Below are positions 52,040 to 60,702 of a DNA stretch of 64,000 nt, in pieces. Made by a program: the position numbers and the translations under genes. The DNA is from Butyrivibrio hungatei NK4A153. Its GTDB lineage: Bacteria > Bacillota > Clostridia > Lachnospirales > Lachnospiraceae. Under the pieces are notes generated by a model. The model had not been told where the DNA came from, did no database searches, and worked only from the letters and a program-made list of their open reading frames with translations. Location of the stretch: positions 62,001-126,000 of the forward strand of contig NZ_AUJY01000008.1 of the NCBI RefSeq assembly GCF_000424465.1, in the 5' to 3' direction. Position 1 is the first letter of the stretch. Every line of letters begins with the position of its first letter.

Positions 52040-52103
52040 TTATGCAAGCTAAAGCTTGCGCGCATCGGCGCGCAAAGAGTTGCAGAGCAACTCTTTGTTC
52101 TAA
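52040..52103 (+). repeat. GCGCATCGGCGCG + palindrome element, copy 2
   Basis: Small hairpin GCAAGCTAAAGCTTGC (52044-52059), the common CGCATCGGCGCG (52060-52071), and palindrome CAAAGAGTTGC AGA GCAACTCTTTG (52073-52097). An inverted match to GCGCATCGG (CCGATGCGC) lies just before, so the whole may fold as one long structure. Confidence 0.65.
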
Positions 52104-52215
52104 GATGGATAAAGAAATGAGACGTTTGAAAAAGATATAATATAGCTGTCAGCTTTTGCCTTTTTAAATCGTTTTATAAGTGAAAGGCAAAATATTGAAA
52201 AAAGGAGCATTTTAC

Positions 52216-52719
52216 ATGGACGAAAAAGAAGTAAGGCGGGTGGTGGAGACGTACTCCGATATGATTCTCCGAATCAGCTGCAATTATTTGCAACATACGT
52301 TTGATGCGGAAGATATTTGTCAGACTGTGTTGCTTAAGTTGATTTCCTGCGATTTATCTTTTGACACAAATGAACATGAAAAAGCATGGCTGATACGCAC
52401 TACGATAAATGCATGCCACGATCTTCGAAAGAGCGCTTATTCAAGGAAAATGGTAGGGCTTGATGCTATCACGGAAAAAGAAGCTCCGAAGGCGCCTGAT
52501 TCAGATCTTTTGGAGGAGATAAAGAAGTTGCCCCTAGGCTATCGCATGAGCATTTATCTTCATTACTACGAAGGATACTCGGTAAAAGAAATTGCGAAAA
52601 TCATGGGAAAGTCGCAGTTTGCTGTTTCACAATATCTTTCGCGAGGACGGCGTGAGCTTAGAAAAAAGCTGGAGACAGGTGGTGACTATGGTGCAAAGGC
52701 AGGTGAAATCTATGAATGA
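52216..52719 (+). CDS. ECF-type RNA polymerase sigma factor
   Basis: A 167-residue sigma-70 protein with region 2 (YSDMILRISCNYLQHTFDAEDICQTVLLKLI) and region 4 (YRMSIYLHYYEGYSVKEIAKIMGKSQFAVSQYLSRGRREL). AAAGGAG eight bases before ATG 52216 is preferred to an ATG at 52180. The downstream gene overlaps by 8 nt. Same architecture as the pair at 41324-42506, a second membrane-coupled sigma system. Confidence 0.92.
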   Translation: MDEKEVRRVVETYSDMILRISCNYLQHTFDAEDICQTVLLKLISCDLSFDTNEHEKAWLIRTTINACHDLRKSAYSRKMVGLDAITEKEAPKAPDSDLLEEIKKLPLGYRMSIYLHYYEGYSVKEIAKIMGKSQFAVSQYLSRGRRELRKKLETGGDYGAKAGEIYE

Positions 52720-53524
52720 AAATATTATTGTATCTTATAAAAAAGCTATGAATGAACTTTGTTTTTCAAAAGATCAAAAGGAGGATATGATCGGTAGACT
52801 CACTGAGGTAGGGAGTTTCAAGAATGTTGTGCAAAAAAAGAAAAAGCTAAGTGTAAAGAAGATTGTTGCTTTAACTGCGGCATGTCTGGCTGTTCTTGGA
52901 GGCTGCGGAGTTGCAGTGGGGAAGGCTACAGGAGTTGTCGCTTCATTTAGCCCTGACACTTTTTTCTCCAAAACATCTGATTTTAGTCGTCTGGACAAAC
53001 TTGAGAAAAAAGTAGGAATAGGCGTCACTGCGGTGGAAACATTCAGTAACGGGTATAAGTTTGACTCGATGGATGTTGAGGATTTCCGTACGGTGGATGA
53101 TGAAGACAGAACAGTAGGACGATTTAAAGAGTTAAGAATTGAGTATGTATGCGATAATAAGGCTCAGATCAGTGTAAATATGGAATCTGCTTTGGTAAAC
53201 GGTCACATTGATGATGATCCGGGCGTTGCTTTAAGAGCCAATGAGATGCGGACTGTTGACGGCATAAATGTCTACTACAACTATGATGAGTATTTGGGAC
53301 TTCCGGCGTCAAAAGATATCTCACCAACCGAAGAAGAGCTTAAGCGTGAAGAAACTGACGATCACTTTTTTATCAGCATCGGCAGTGATCAGCGCGAGAC
53401 ATATTATGTATCAAGCGTAGTTTTTGAAATGGGTGATGTGCGATATTCCATAATGACATTTGATGAGAATATAATGTCCGATGAGCTATTTGGAATGGCG
53501 GAGGAAATAATAAAAGCAAGGTGA
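52712..53524 (+). CDS. Anti-sigma-like single-pass membrane protein
   Basis: A 270-residue protein: cytoplasmic part 1-48 (YKKAMNELCFSKDQKEDMI), membrane segment about 50-70 (IVALTAACLAVLGGCGVAVG), then an extracytoplasmic domain of about 200 residues (DFSRLDKLEKKVGIGVTAVE, later YYVSSVVFEMGDVRYS). The long open frame continues upstream inside the sigma gene, but AGGTGA seven bases before ATG 52712 fixes the start. Presumed regulator of the sigma factor by position and topology. Confidence 0.75.
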   Translation: MNENIIVSYKKAMNELCFSKDQKEDMIGRLTEVGSFKNVVQKKKKLSVKKIVALTAACLAVLGGCGVAVGKATGVVASFSPDTFFSKTSDFSRLDKLEKKVGIGVTAVETFSNGYKFDSMDVEDFRTVDDEDRTVGRFKELRIEYVCDNKAQISVNMESALVNGHIDDDPGVALRANEMRTVDGINVYYNYDEYLGLPASKDISPTEEELKREETDDHFFISIGSDQRETYYVSSVVFEMGDVRYSIMTFDENIMSDELFGMAEEIIKAR

Positions 53525-53557
53525 GTGTCAGAAAAAAATATAAATGATGGCGAAGGA

Positions 53558-53588
53558 AGCAGGTATCTGTTGGATATCTGCTTTTTTT
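53558..53588 (+). terminator. Intrinsic terminator
   Basis: AGCAGGTATC pairs with GATATCTGCT, followed by six T. Confidence 0.75.
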
Positions 53589-53704
53589 ACATCAAAAAAT
53601 GACAGATAATATCGCAGAATATGATAAGTGGCGGTATCGTAGAAATGCTACAATATAAAAGTTATGTGGAAAATGACGGCTATTCTTTTTACGGAGGGCG
53701 AGAT

Positions 53705-54568
53705 ATGAAGAAGCAAACCGAAGTTTACAAGCTTTCAAACGGTGTGGGAATTCCTTGCATAGGATTCGGAACATGGCAGACACCTGAGGGTGATGTAGCT
53801 GTTGAAAGCGTGAAATGTGCTATAGATGCGGGGTATCGTCATATTGATACGGCGCAGGTATATGGAAATGAAGAAGGTGTCGGCAAGGGCATCAGAAGAG
53901 GAATCATCGACAATAAATTACAGAGAGAGGATATCTTTGTTACGACCAAGATCTGGAACGATAAGCATAGCTATGAGCTTACCGTCAGCTCTTTTGACGA
54001 ATCATTAAAAAAGCTGGGGCTTGATTATGTCGACCTGCTTTTGATCCACTGGCCCAATCCGGCTATGTTCAGAGACCGTTGGGAGGAGGCAAATGCCGAG
54101 ACCTGGAGAGCGATGGAGAAATTTTATGAAGCGGGAAAAGTGCGTGCGATCGGTATCAGTAATTTCAAGCAGCACCACATCGATGCGCTCATGAAGACTG
54201 CAAGGATCAAGCCGATGGTGAATCAGATCAGGCTTTGTCCGGGAGCTACGCAGGATGAGCTTGTCGCATACTGCAGGGAAAAAGGAATGATTCTTGAAGC
54301 GTACAGCCCGCTTGGAACAGGCAAGATTTTTGATGTTCCCGAGATGAAAGAGCTTGCGGAAAAATACGGAAAGAGCATTGCGCAGATCTGCATTCGCTTT
54401 AGCATACAGATGGGATATCTTCCTCTTCCGAAGTCGGTTACACCTGCAAGGATTGAAGAGAACTTCAAGGTGTTTGATTTTGAACTAGAGGAAGCTGATG
54501 TTAAGCGCATCGCCGACCTTAAGGGCTGCGTAGGATATGAGACAGACCCTGATACAGCGCCATTCTAA
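53705..54568 (+). CDS. Aldo/keto reductase
   Basis: A 287-residue NADPH-dependent carbonyl reductase of the AKR5-like group. The catalytic tetrad is visible: Asp and Tyr in DTAQVYGNE (about 48-56), Lys in TTKIW (about 80), His in LLLIHWPNP (about 113). The NADPH-binding end has PLPKSVTPARIEEN (about 248-261). The frame is open 28 codons upstream, but GGAGG sits before ATG 53705. Physiological substrate unknown. Confidence 0.9.
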   Translation: MKKQTEVYKLSNGVGIPCIGFGTWQTPEGDVAVESVKCAIDAGYRHIDTAQVYGNEEGVGKGIRRGIIDNKLQREDIFVTTKIWNDKHSYELTVSSFDESLKKLGLDYVDLLLIHWPNPAMFRDRWEEANAETWRAMEKFYEAGKVRAIGISNFKQHHIDALMKTARIKPMVNQIRLCPGATQDELVAYCREKGMILEAYSPLGTGKIFDVPEMKELAEKYGKSIAQICIRFSIQMGYLPLPKSVTPARIEENFKVFDFELEEADVKRIADLKGCVGYETDPDTAPF

Positions 54569-54672
54569 GCAGAGTTGGCAAAGATTTTTGCATGTGAAAC
54601 GCTTTGCCTGACTTTTGTTATGACATTTGAAGATTATGCAAAGAATCTGCATAGAGACAGAAAGGATCACCG

Positions 54673-55599
54673 ATGAAATACATTGACATAATGAACGGAC
54701 CACAGAACGCATCTGCTATTATTCAGGGGTGCATGAGAATGCCTTCTCTTTCGAAAGAGGAAGCCGCAAAGGTTATAAAAACTGCCCACGAGCGCGGAAT
54801 CAATTATTTTGATCATGCGACATGCTATGGAATGGGAGAGGCTGAAACGCGCTTTGCAGAGGCTTTTCCGCTCACAGGAATTAAGAGGGAAAAGATATTT
54901 ATTCAGAGTAAGTGCGGCATCTGCCCCGAGAGATCTGAGTTTGACTGGACAAAAGAGAATATTATAGCGAGCGTTGACGGCATTCTTGGCAGGCTTAAAT
55001 GCGAATATATCGATACACTTCTTTTGCACAGGCCGGACCTTTTGTTTGACCCTGAAGAAGTTGCGGAGGCTTTTGATGAACTTGAGGAAGCAGGTAAAGT
55101 GTGCCGTTTCGGTGTAAGTAATCTGATGCCTATGCAGATTGAACTTTTGAAAAAATATGTAAAGCAGCCGCTTGTCATCAATCAGGTGCAGCTTTCACTT
55201 GAGCAGTCGCAACTGATCGACCAGTCGCTTTACATGAATAACAAGACAACGGATATGTCTATAAACAGAGACGGAAGTGCGCTTGATTATTGCAGATTGA
55301 ATGACATTACGATTCAGGCGTGGTCACCGCTTCAGATCGGTATGTTTGGCGGTACGTTTATCGACAATCCCGATTATCCTGAGCTTAATAAGGTACTTGC
55401 AGAACTTGCGGATCGCGAGCATGTATCCAAAACAGCAATTGCGATTGCATGGATTCTTCGCCATCCCGCCAAGATGCAGGCAATCATCGGGACAATGAAT
55501 GTCGATCACATCAATGATGCGTGCGATGCCACAAAAGTTGAGCTTTCTCATCATGACTGGTATGCGCTGTATCTGGCAGCAGGGAAGTTCCTGCCGTGA
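54673..55599 (+). CDS. Aldo/keto reductase, YdhF-like
   Basis: A 308-residue AKR of the YdhF group. FDHATCYGMGEAE (about 46-58) carries the Asp and Tyr, QSKCGICP the Lys, LLLHRPD the His, then WSPLQIGMFGG and IIGTMNVDHINDAC for cofactor binding. AAAGGATCACCG site upstream. Not closely related to the preceding reductase. The sequence after the stop (55600-55690) contains degenerate repeats of this gene's 3' end. Confidence 0.88.
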   Translation: MKYIDIMNGPQNASAIIQGCMRMPSLSKEEAAKVIKTAHERGINYFDHATCYGMGEAETRFAEAFPLTGIKREKIFIQSKCGICPERSEFDWTKENIIASVDGILGRLKCEYIDTLLLHRPDLLFDPEEVAEAFDELEEAGKVCRFGVSNLMPMQIELLKKYVKQPLVINQVQLSLEQSQLIDQSLYMNNKTTDMSINRDGSALDYCRLNDITIQAWSPLQIGMFGGTFIDNPDYPELNKVLAELADREHVSKTAIAIAWILRHPAKMQAIIGTMNVDHINDACDATKVELSHHDWYALYLAAGKFLP

Positions 55600-55690
55600 T
55601 GTAGCGCATCTGGTAGAAGGGGAAGGTTCTTCTGTGGTGCGGCTGCATTTGGCAGCAGGAGAGTTCTTGCTGTTATGCGGCTATGTTGAG
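55564..55690. repeat. Degenerate 38-40-bp tandem duplication of the reductase 3' end
   Basis: The gene end (TATCTGGCAGCAGGGAAGTT, CCTGCCGTGATG) is repeated as CATCTGGTAGAAGGGGAAGG and CATTTGGCAGCAGGAGAGTT after the stop codon, with about 38-bp steps. Confidence 0.55.
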
Positions 55691-55761
55691 TGCTTACGCC
55701 ATTTGTTTTGTTAATGAAATATGGATGTGTATGGCTCTTCGGAAAGAGAAATCTTTTGCGA

Positions 55762-55812
55762 GGAGCTTTTATATATCATAGGAAGTGCTTTCCTATGATA
55801 TATAAAAGCTCC
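55762..55812. repeat. Perfect 23-bp inverted repeat
   Basis: The arm at 55762-55784 (GGAGCTTTTATATATCATAG then GAA) is the exact complement of 55790-55812 with a five-base loop. Followed by further hairpins, including AGCATTTCGC GAGC GAAATGCT (about 55871-55892) with a T run. No gene between 55600 and 56547. Confidence 0.85.
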
Positions 55813-55926
55813 GAAGGGTTGCGCAGCTCGCGGAATGGTAGATAATTGCTTTGCAATACCGCTCGCGCGCAGCATTTCGCGAGCGAAATGCTTTTTCAAT
55901 TGAATTTGAGGAGATTTCTCCGGAAT

Positions 55927-56310
55927 TGTACGGTGTGGAAAAGAAAAGAGGCACCGTATGGATGATATATGAAGGAAGTGTACGGTGCGGAAGTTGAGAA
56001 ATGCACCGTACATAAAAGCTGTGGATGATATGTGTGGTGCGAAAATGCGAACAGGCACCGCACAGAAAAGCTGTGGAGAATGTGTGCGGTGCGGAAAAGC
56101 AAACAGGCACCGCACAGAAAAGCTGCGGAGAATGTGTGCGGTGCGGAAAAGCAAACAGGCACCGCACAGAAAAGCTGCGGAGAATGTGTGCGGTGCGGGA
56201 AAACAAATAGGCACCGCACAGAAAAGCTGTGGAAGAAATGTACGGTGCGTTAGACAAAAAATGCACCGTACGGGTGGTTCGCGACGGAAGTGTACGGTGA
56301 CGAAGAAAAA
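55927..56310. repeat. 52-bp tandem hairpin array 2
   Basis: Eight units starting at 55927, 55979, 56031, 56083, 56135, 56187, 56239 and 56291, all exactly 52 bp apart. The core TGTRCGGTGC ... GCACCGYACA is the same as array 1, with compensating A-T and G-C stem variants between units. Linkers (AGAAAAGCTGCGGAGAATG) differ from array 1. All three minus-strand frames are open for long stretches, giving false repetitive ORFs. Confidence 0.9.
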
Positions 56311-56547
56311 TCTTATCTGTGAGGAGGAAAATTGTGAAAATGAAGGTGCGCTACAGCACATTGCTGTTATAATGGTGAGTATGTATATAGCACGCTATGA
56401 TAGTGGCATAATATCATTGAATATGATGCCATTGTAGTATCGACTAGGATTGCATGACAGCACTGGCAATGACAGTATAGTAGCATTATGGAATCATAGC
56501 AGACATGATAATGGCGGCAACAGAGAAAGCGAGAACATCCTAAGGAT

Positions 56548-57030
56548 ATGAAGAATACATCACAAATAGAAAGACTAAAGAAAATAGTAGAAACACTTCG
56601 AAGTGAAAACGGTTGCCCGTGGGACAAGGTACAGACGCATACAAGTCTTAAAGCAGGTTGTATAGAAGAGGCTGCGGAGGTTATCGGTGGAATCAATATA
56701 CTTGATGAGACCGGTGATGCGGAGAACCTCAAGGAAGAGCTTGGAGATCTTTTGTTTCAGGTAATGTTTCATTCGGTGATTGCTGAGGAAGAGGGGTTTT
56801 TTACATTCGAAGATGTGGCAAAAACGGTTGCAGATAAGATGGAACGCAGGCATCCGCATGTTTTCACCGATGTAAAGTTTGAGACTGAGGAAGAACTTCA
56901 TGCCGCCTGGGCAGAGATAAAGAAGCAGGAAAAAGCGGGAAAAGAATGGCACGCTGATTATCTTTTCGGTGCATTTGAAGAAGCGCATGATCTTATAGAT
57001 AAAGCGCAGGAGAGAAAAGGTTTCAAGTAA
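56548..57030 (+). CDS. mazG: MazG-type nucleotide pyrophosphohydrolase
   Basis: A 160-residue single-domain MazG that hydrolyses non-canonical or excess NTPs to NMPs. CPWDKVQTHTSLKAGCIEEAAEVI (about 23-46) and EELGDLLFQVMFHSVIAEEEG (about 64-84) supply the Mg-binding acidic residues; the C terminus has ERRHPHVF and WAEIKKQEK. Shorter than the two-domain E. coli enzyme, as usual in Firmicutes. The upstream region 56311-56547 holds no clear gene. Confidence 0.9.
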   Translation: MKNTSQIERLKKIVETLRSENGCPWDKVQTHTSLKAGCIEEAAEVIGGINILDETGDAENLKEELGDLLFQVMFHSVIAEEEGFFTFEDVAKTVADKMERRHPHVFTDVKFETEEELHAAWAEIKKQEKAGKEWHADYLFGAFEEAHDLIDKAQERKGFK

Positions 57031-57051
57031 TCTTCGCAAGGAGGGCAGCGC

Positions 57052-57450
57052 ATGGAGTACAGAATAGTTGAAGATATAAACGAAATGAAACTTGATGATA
57101 TCGTGCGACTTCTTCGGACGACGTATTGGGCAGATAAGCGCCCTGTGGAAAAGATTGAGAAGTCTGTGCAAAATTCCAAGTGCTATGGCTTGTACCTTGA
57201 GGAGGCAGAGAATCTCGTAGGATTTGCGAGGATTATCACCGATTATGCGACAAACTATTATCTGAGCGATGTTATAATCGATGAAAAATATAGGAACAAA
57301 GGGCTTGGAAAGGCGCTTGTGTCACACATAGTTTCATCGCCGGAACTTCAGGGGCTTCGAGGTATATTGGTCACAAAGGATGCGCAGAAGCTTTATTCGC
57401 AGTATGGATTTGAAGTTGTGGATGGCAGAGTGATGCTGAGAAATCCGTAA
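57052..57450 (+). CDS. GNAT acetyltransferase
   Basis: A 132-residue acetyltransferase with the CoA loop KYRNKGLGKALVSHIV (about 84-99) and the terminal DAQKLYSQYGFEVVDG. The N-terminal TYWADKRPVEKIEKSV matches the small GNAT subgroup with that conserved segment. AAGGAGG precedes the ATG, 21 nt after mazG. Confidence 0.85.
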   Translation: MEYRIVEDINEMKLDDIVRLLRTTYWADKRPVEKIEKSVQNSKCYGLYLEEAENLVGFARIITDYATNYYLSDVIIDEKYRNKGLGKALVSHIVSSPELQGLRGILVTKDAQKLYSQYGFEVVDGRVMLRNP

Positions 57451-57498
57451 GAGGCGGCGATTTAAGCATAACCGATAGCATCGGCAGCAGGAGAATAA

Positions 57499-58012
57499 AT
57501 GAGATCTTTTTTAAGACTTACTGATTATAAAAAAGAAGAATTGCGGGAAATCTTTAACATAGCCGATAACATCAATCGTTACGAGGGCTTTTTGACCGGA
57601 AAGACGGTTGTCATGTTTTTTCCTGCAAACAGCATCAGGACGCGAGTGGAAAGAAGCGTCGAAAGCTTTTGGATTTTCTTTGACGCAGAGTTGTCCCGAT
57701 GAGTTTCGGATTCCGGAGACAGACTGCATCGAGAATTTGAGAGATGCAATCGTGGGAAAAGATATTGTGTGTACGGATTCTTTTCCTTCGGAGATGCTTA
57801 ACGGCGATAATAAATATCAGGTTACGAAAGAAATAATGGATCTTGCAAATGCCGGAGCAGTGCTGAATCCTTGCCCGCCGTTTTACAGAGGCGAAGAGGT
57901 TTCGTATGATGTGATTGATTCTGAGTATTTTGTGGGGTATGAATTCAAAAAGAACCTGCTCAGAGTGCAGCAGGCGATTATTGTCTTTTGCATGGAAAGA
58001 AGTGTCCGATAA
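57499..58012 (+). pseudogene. Ornithine/aspartate carbamoyltransferase, internally deleted
   Basis: The 5' piece (57499-57660) encodes a carbamoyltransferase N terminus: RSFLRLTDYKKEELREIFNI and GKTVVMFFPANSIRTRVERS (carbamoyl-phosphate loop). From about 57690 another frame gives the C terminus: DIVCTDSFPSEMLNGDNKYQ, NPCPPFYRGEEVSYDVIDSE and VGYEFKKNLLRVQQAIIVF. About 130 central residues are missing and the frame is broken. The family normally has about 300-330 residues. The gene is dead. Confidence 0.75.
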
Positions 58013-58082
58013 TGTTTTTGAATTAGTATATGGTTTTAACAGATTAAAAGCGTTTCTTTGGTTAGAAATGATGGAGGGGGAA

Positions 58083-59168
58083 ATGAATATCAGAATAGGT
58101 TTTTTGCAAATACATCCAGGGACAGACATCGAAGAAAACCTTGCGCTTGGGAAAAAGGCGTGCGCCGAGGCAAAAGAAAAAGGCGCGGATATAGCTCTTT
58201 TCCCCGAGATGTGGAGTGATGGGTATCGCCTGCCTCAGGACAAGGCGGAGCTCAAGAAGCTTGCAATCTCGAAGAATAGCTTTTTTTTAGAAGAATTCCG
58301 TGCGCTTGCGGCAGAACTGCAGATGGCAATAGGAATTACTTTTCTTGAGGCAAATGATCCAAAGCCTCTTAATTCCGTGATTATTTTTGATAAAGATGGA
58401 AAAGAAATCCTGCATTATTCCAAGGTTCACACCTGTGCGTTTGATCTTGAAAAAGTGCTTTCGGGCGGGGATGACTATTACACGGCCGAGCTTGATTTTG
58501 GGAGAGGAACCGTGAAGATCGGCTCGATGATCTGCTTTGACAGGGAGTTTCCCGAGAGTGCCAGGATTCTGATGATTAAGGGCGCCGAGCTTATTTTGGC
58601 GCCGAATGCCTGTCCTATGGAAATCAACAGATTGGCGGCGATTAGGACAAGAGCTTACGAGAACATGGTTGCTGTGGCGACCTGCAACTATCCGGAAGGG
58701 CATCCTGACTGTAACGGACACTCGACGCTCTTTGACGGAGTTCCGTGGAATGAAGACGGAGTCAGGGATATGTGCGTATTCGAGGCTTCGGGCGAATCAG
58801 GCGTGTATGTCGCTGAGCTTGACCTTGATAGTCTGCGTGCGCACAGAAGAAATGACATCATGGGCGATAAGTATAGAAGGCCCGATAAGTATGGAATTCT
58901 GGCAGATGTCGGTTCAAAGAATGAGAAAGTTAATATGATTCTCTGCGGCGAAGTTGTGGAAAAAGATGACGCAGATGCAGAGAAGGTCGGTGTTGTCTCG
59001 GTTGTCTATGTTTCTTCTGATGAGCTTAAGATAAAGGAGAAACTCGATGAATTGCAAAAGTCTAATCCGGATAAGTTCTATATGGAATACACAACGCCGT
59101 TTGATGCTAATCTGACTGAACTTGAACATTACCCGTCTATCGAGGTTTCGAAAGAGGATTTACAGTAG
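58083..59168 (+). CDS. Nitrilase-family carbon-nitrogen hydrolase with extra C-terminal domain
   Basis: A 361-residue amidohydrolase. The Glu-Lys-Cys triad is in LFPEMWSDG (about 42), HYSKVHTCAF (about 109-118) and MICFDREFPESAR (about 146-158). The catalytic core ends near residue 275 (MGDKYRRPDKYGIL). The last 80 residues (KVNMILCGEVVEKDDADAEK ... ELEHYPSIEVSKEDLQ) are not part of the usual fold. The frame is open into the pseudogene upstream, but GGAGGGGG before ATG 58083 fixes the start. Substrate unknown; possibly an omega-amidase or carbamoyl compound. Confidence 0.85.
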   Translation: MNIRIGFLQIHPGTDIEENLALGKKACAEAKEKGADIALFPEMWSDGYRLPQDKAELKKLAISKNSFFLEEFRALAAELQMAIGITFLEANDPKPLNSVIIFDKDGKEILHYSKVHTCAFDLEKVLSGGDDYYTAELDFGRGTVKIGSMICFDREFPESARILMIKGAELILAPNACPMEINRLAAIRTRAYENMVAVATCNYPEGHPDCNGHSTLFDGVPWNEDGVRDMCVFEASGESGVYVAELDLDSLRAHRRNDIMGDKYRRPDKYGILADVGSKNEKVNMILCGEVVEKDDADAEKVGVVSVVYVSSDELKIKEKLDELQKSNPDKFYMEYTTPFDANLTELEHYPSIEVSKEDLQ

Positions 59169-59280
59169 AGAATTTGTTGAGAGTGCAGTATCAGTATTTA
59201 ATGTGTTTCTTAAAGTATATTTTTTAATCGGAAAAGAAGTTACGTAAAAGATTATGCTTGAAATAATGGAGCAAAGAACA

Positions 59281-59985
59281 ATGAAGAAGATTTTATTTAT
59301 CGGAAACAGCCACACATATATGAATGATATGCCGGAGCTTGCAAGGCGCATGATCGAGGAAGCGACGGGAGAAGCATGTGAGGTATTCGCGTTGACTTAT
59401 TCCGCAAGACCGCTTAAGTGGCACTTGGGGGAAGAATATTTTGCGGTGCGGTTTAATATCCTGCATGGCGGGTATGACTACTGTGTTATTCAGGAGCAGG
59501 CGCATCCTATGCCTCCCGAGAAGGATACGGTAGAGTGCGCGGACAGGATAATCAAGTTGTGTAAAAAAGTAGGTATCGAGCCGATTATTTTTGAAACCTG
59601 GGCGGAGAAGGCGAAGCCTGAAAATCAGGCAAAGATGAATAAAAGATATAGGGCAATTGCAGAGCAGCAGGGAGTGACATTGGCGCCAATCGGAGAAGTA
59701 TGGGAGCGTGTGCTGCAGGCACTGTCCAAGTTGCCGGATGCGAATCTTTATGACCTTTATTACCGCGACGGTGCTCATGCATCTGCCGTCGGTGATTATC
59801 TGGTTGCTACAGTTCTTACCAAGGTGATTACAGGTAAACTTCCGAAAGAAGATTTTTTGACCGCGTTCGACTTTAGTCTCCCCGATGATGAATGGTTGCA
59901 TGTAAAAGAAAACGTGGAAGAGGAGACTACGTGCCTGCCGCGAGAGGTGGCGCAGGTGATCAGAGACTGTGCGGAGTTGGACTGA
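59281..59985 (+). CDS. SGNH-type hydrolase
   Basis: A 234-residue protein with the SGNH/GDSL start FIGNSHTYMNDM (block I Ser in GNSH) and a C-terminal Asp-x-x-His in YYRDGAHASAVGDYL (about 167-181). The middle block YDYCVIQEQAHPM replaces the usual GxND. Cytoplasmic, no signal peptide. An esterase or deacetylase role is likely, substrate unknown. GGAG before ATG 59281; an in-frame ATG at 59254 lacks a site. Confidence 0.75.
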   Translation: MKKILFIGNSHTYMNDMPELARRMIEEATGEACEVFALTYSARPLKWHLGEEYFAVRFNILHGGYDYCVIQEQAHPMPPEKDTVECADRIIKLCKKVGIEPIIFETWAEKAKPENQAKMNKRYRAIAEQQGVTLAPIGEVWERVLQALSKLPDANLYDLYYRDGAHASAVGDYLVATVLTKVITGKLPKEDFLTAFDFSLPDDEWLHVKENVEEETTCLPREVAQVIRDCAELD

Positions 59986-60029
59986 GACTTAATTAAAAAG
60001 ACATTATAGAGAATGACAGGAGGAAACAA

Positions 60030-60650
60030 ATGCTAGACAACAAGGGATTTAACTTATGGGCTGACGGCTATGACAAGGCGGTAGGTATTTCAGAGGAGGC
60101 AAATACCTATCCGTTTGCGGGATATAAGAGCGTTCTTGGTGGCATTTTTGATGAGATTATGCACAAAGAAAAGGCTGCTGTTCTGGACATTGGATTTGGG
60201 ACGGGAACGCTTACGACCAAGCTTTATGAGAATGGGTGTGACGTGTACGGACAGGACTTTTCTCAGAGGATGATCGAGCTTGCAAAAGAAAAAATGCCCG
60301 ATGCGAATTTGTATCAAGGCGATTTTTCAAAGGGGCTTGTTACGGAGCTTAGTGCGCACAAGTATGATTTTATCTTGGGAACATATTCGTTGCACCATTT
60401 GACGGATGAGAAGAAGGTCTTTTTCTTCAAAGAATTACTGGATCTTCTTGATGAGGGCGGAAAGCTCCTAATCGGAGATGTGGTGTTTGAGACGAGAAGC
60501 GAACTTGAGAAGTGCAAAGAAGAGGCCGGCAGTGCCTGGGATGAGGATGAAATCTATTTTGTGATAGATGAACTTCGCAAGGCGTTTCCTGAGCTTGAGT
60601 TCGAGCAAAAGTCGTATTGCTCGGGGATTATAAGTATAAGTAAGAACTGA
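60030..60650 (+). CDS. Class I SAM-dependent methyltransferase
   Basis: A 206-residue methyltransferase. Motif I AVLDIGFGTGTLTTKLYENG (about 49-68), acidic motif II VYGQDFSQRMIELAKEKMPD, motif IV DFILGTYSLHHL and LLDEGGKLLIGD. The start NLWADGYDKAVG resembles the YrrT-type group. GGAGGAAA precedes the ATG. Substrate not determinable. Confidence 0.88.
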   Translation: MLDNKGFNLWADGYDKAVGISEEANTYPFAGYKSVLGGIFDEIMHKEKAAVLDIGFGTGTLTTKLYENGCDVYGQDFSQRMIELAKEKMPDANLYQGDFSKGLVTELSAHKYDFILGTYSLHHLTDEKKVFFFKELLDLLDEGGKLLIGDVVFETRSELEKCKEEAGSAWDEDEIYFVIDELRKAFPELEFEQKSYCSGIISISKN

Positions 60651-60702
60651 AGATGGTGTGGGCTGTAAGGAATGAGTTTTGTCGTTCGGAGGGAGGAAAG
60701 GT

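Noticed and set aside
55985-56437. Repetitive proteins encoded on either strand across the 52-bp array
   Set aside because: The frames stay open only because the 52-bp unit lacks stops; the same repeated peptide appears in several frames, there are no ribosome sites and no homologous domain.
57915-58082. N-terminal extension of the nitrilase-family gene
   Set aside because: These codons are the carbamoyltransferase pseudogene read in another frame; the ribosome site and family start are at 58083.
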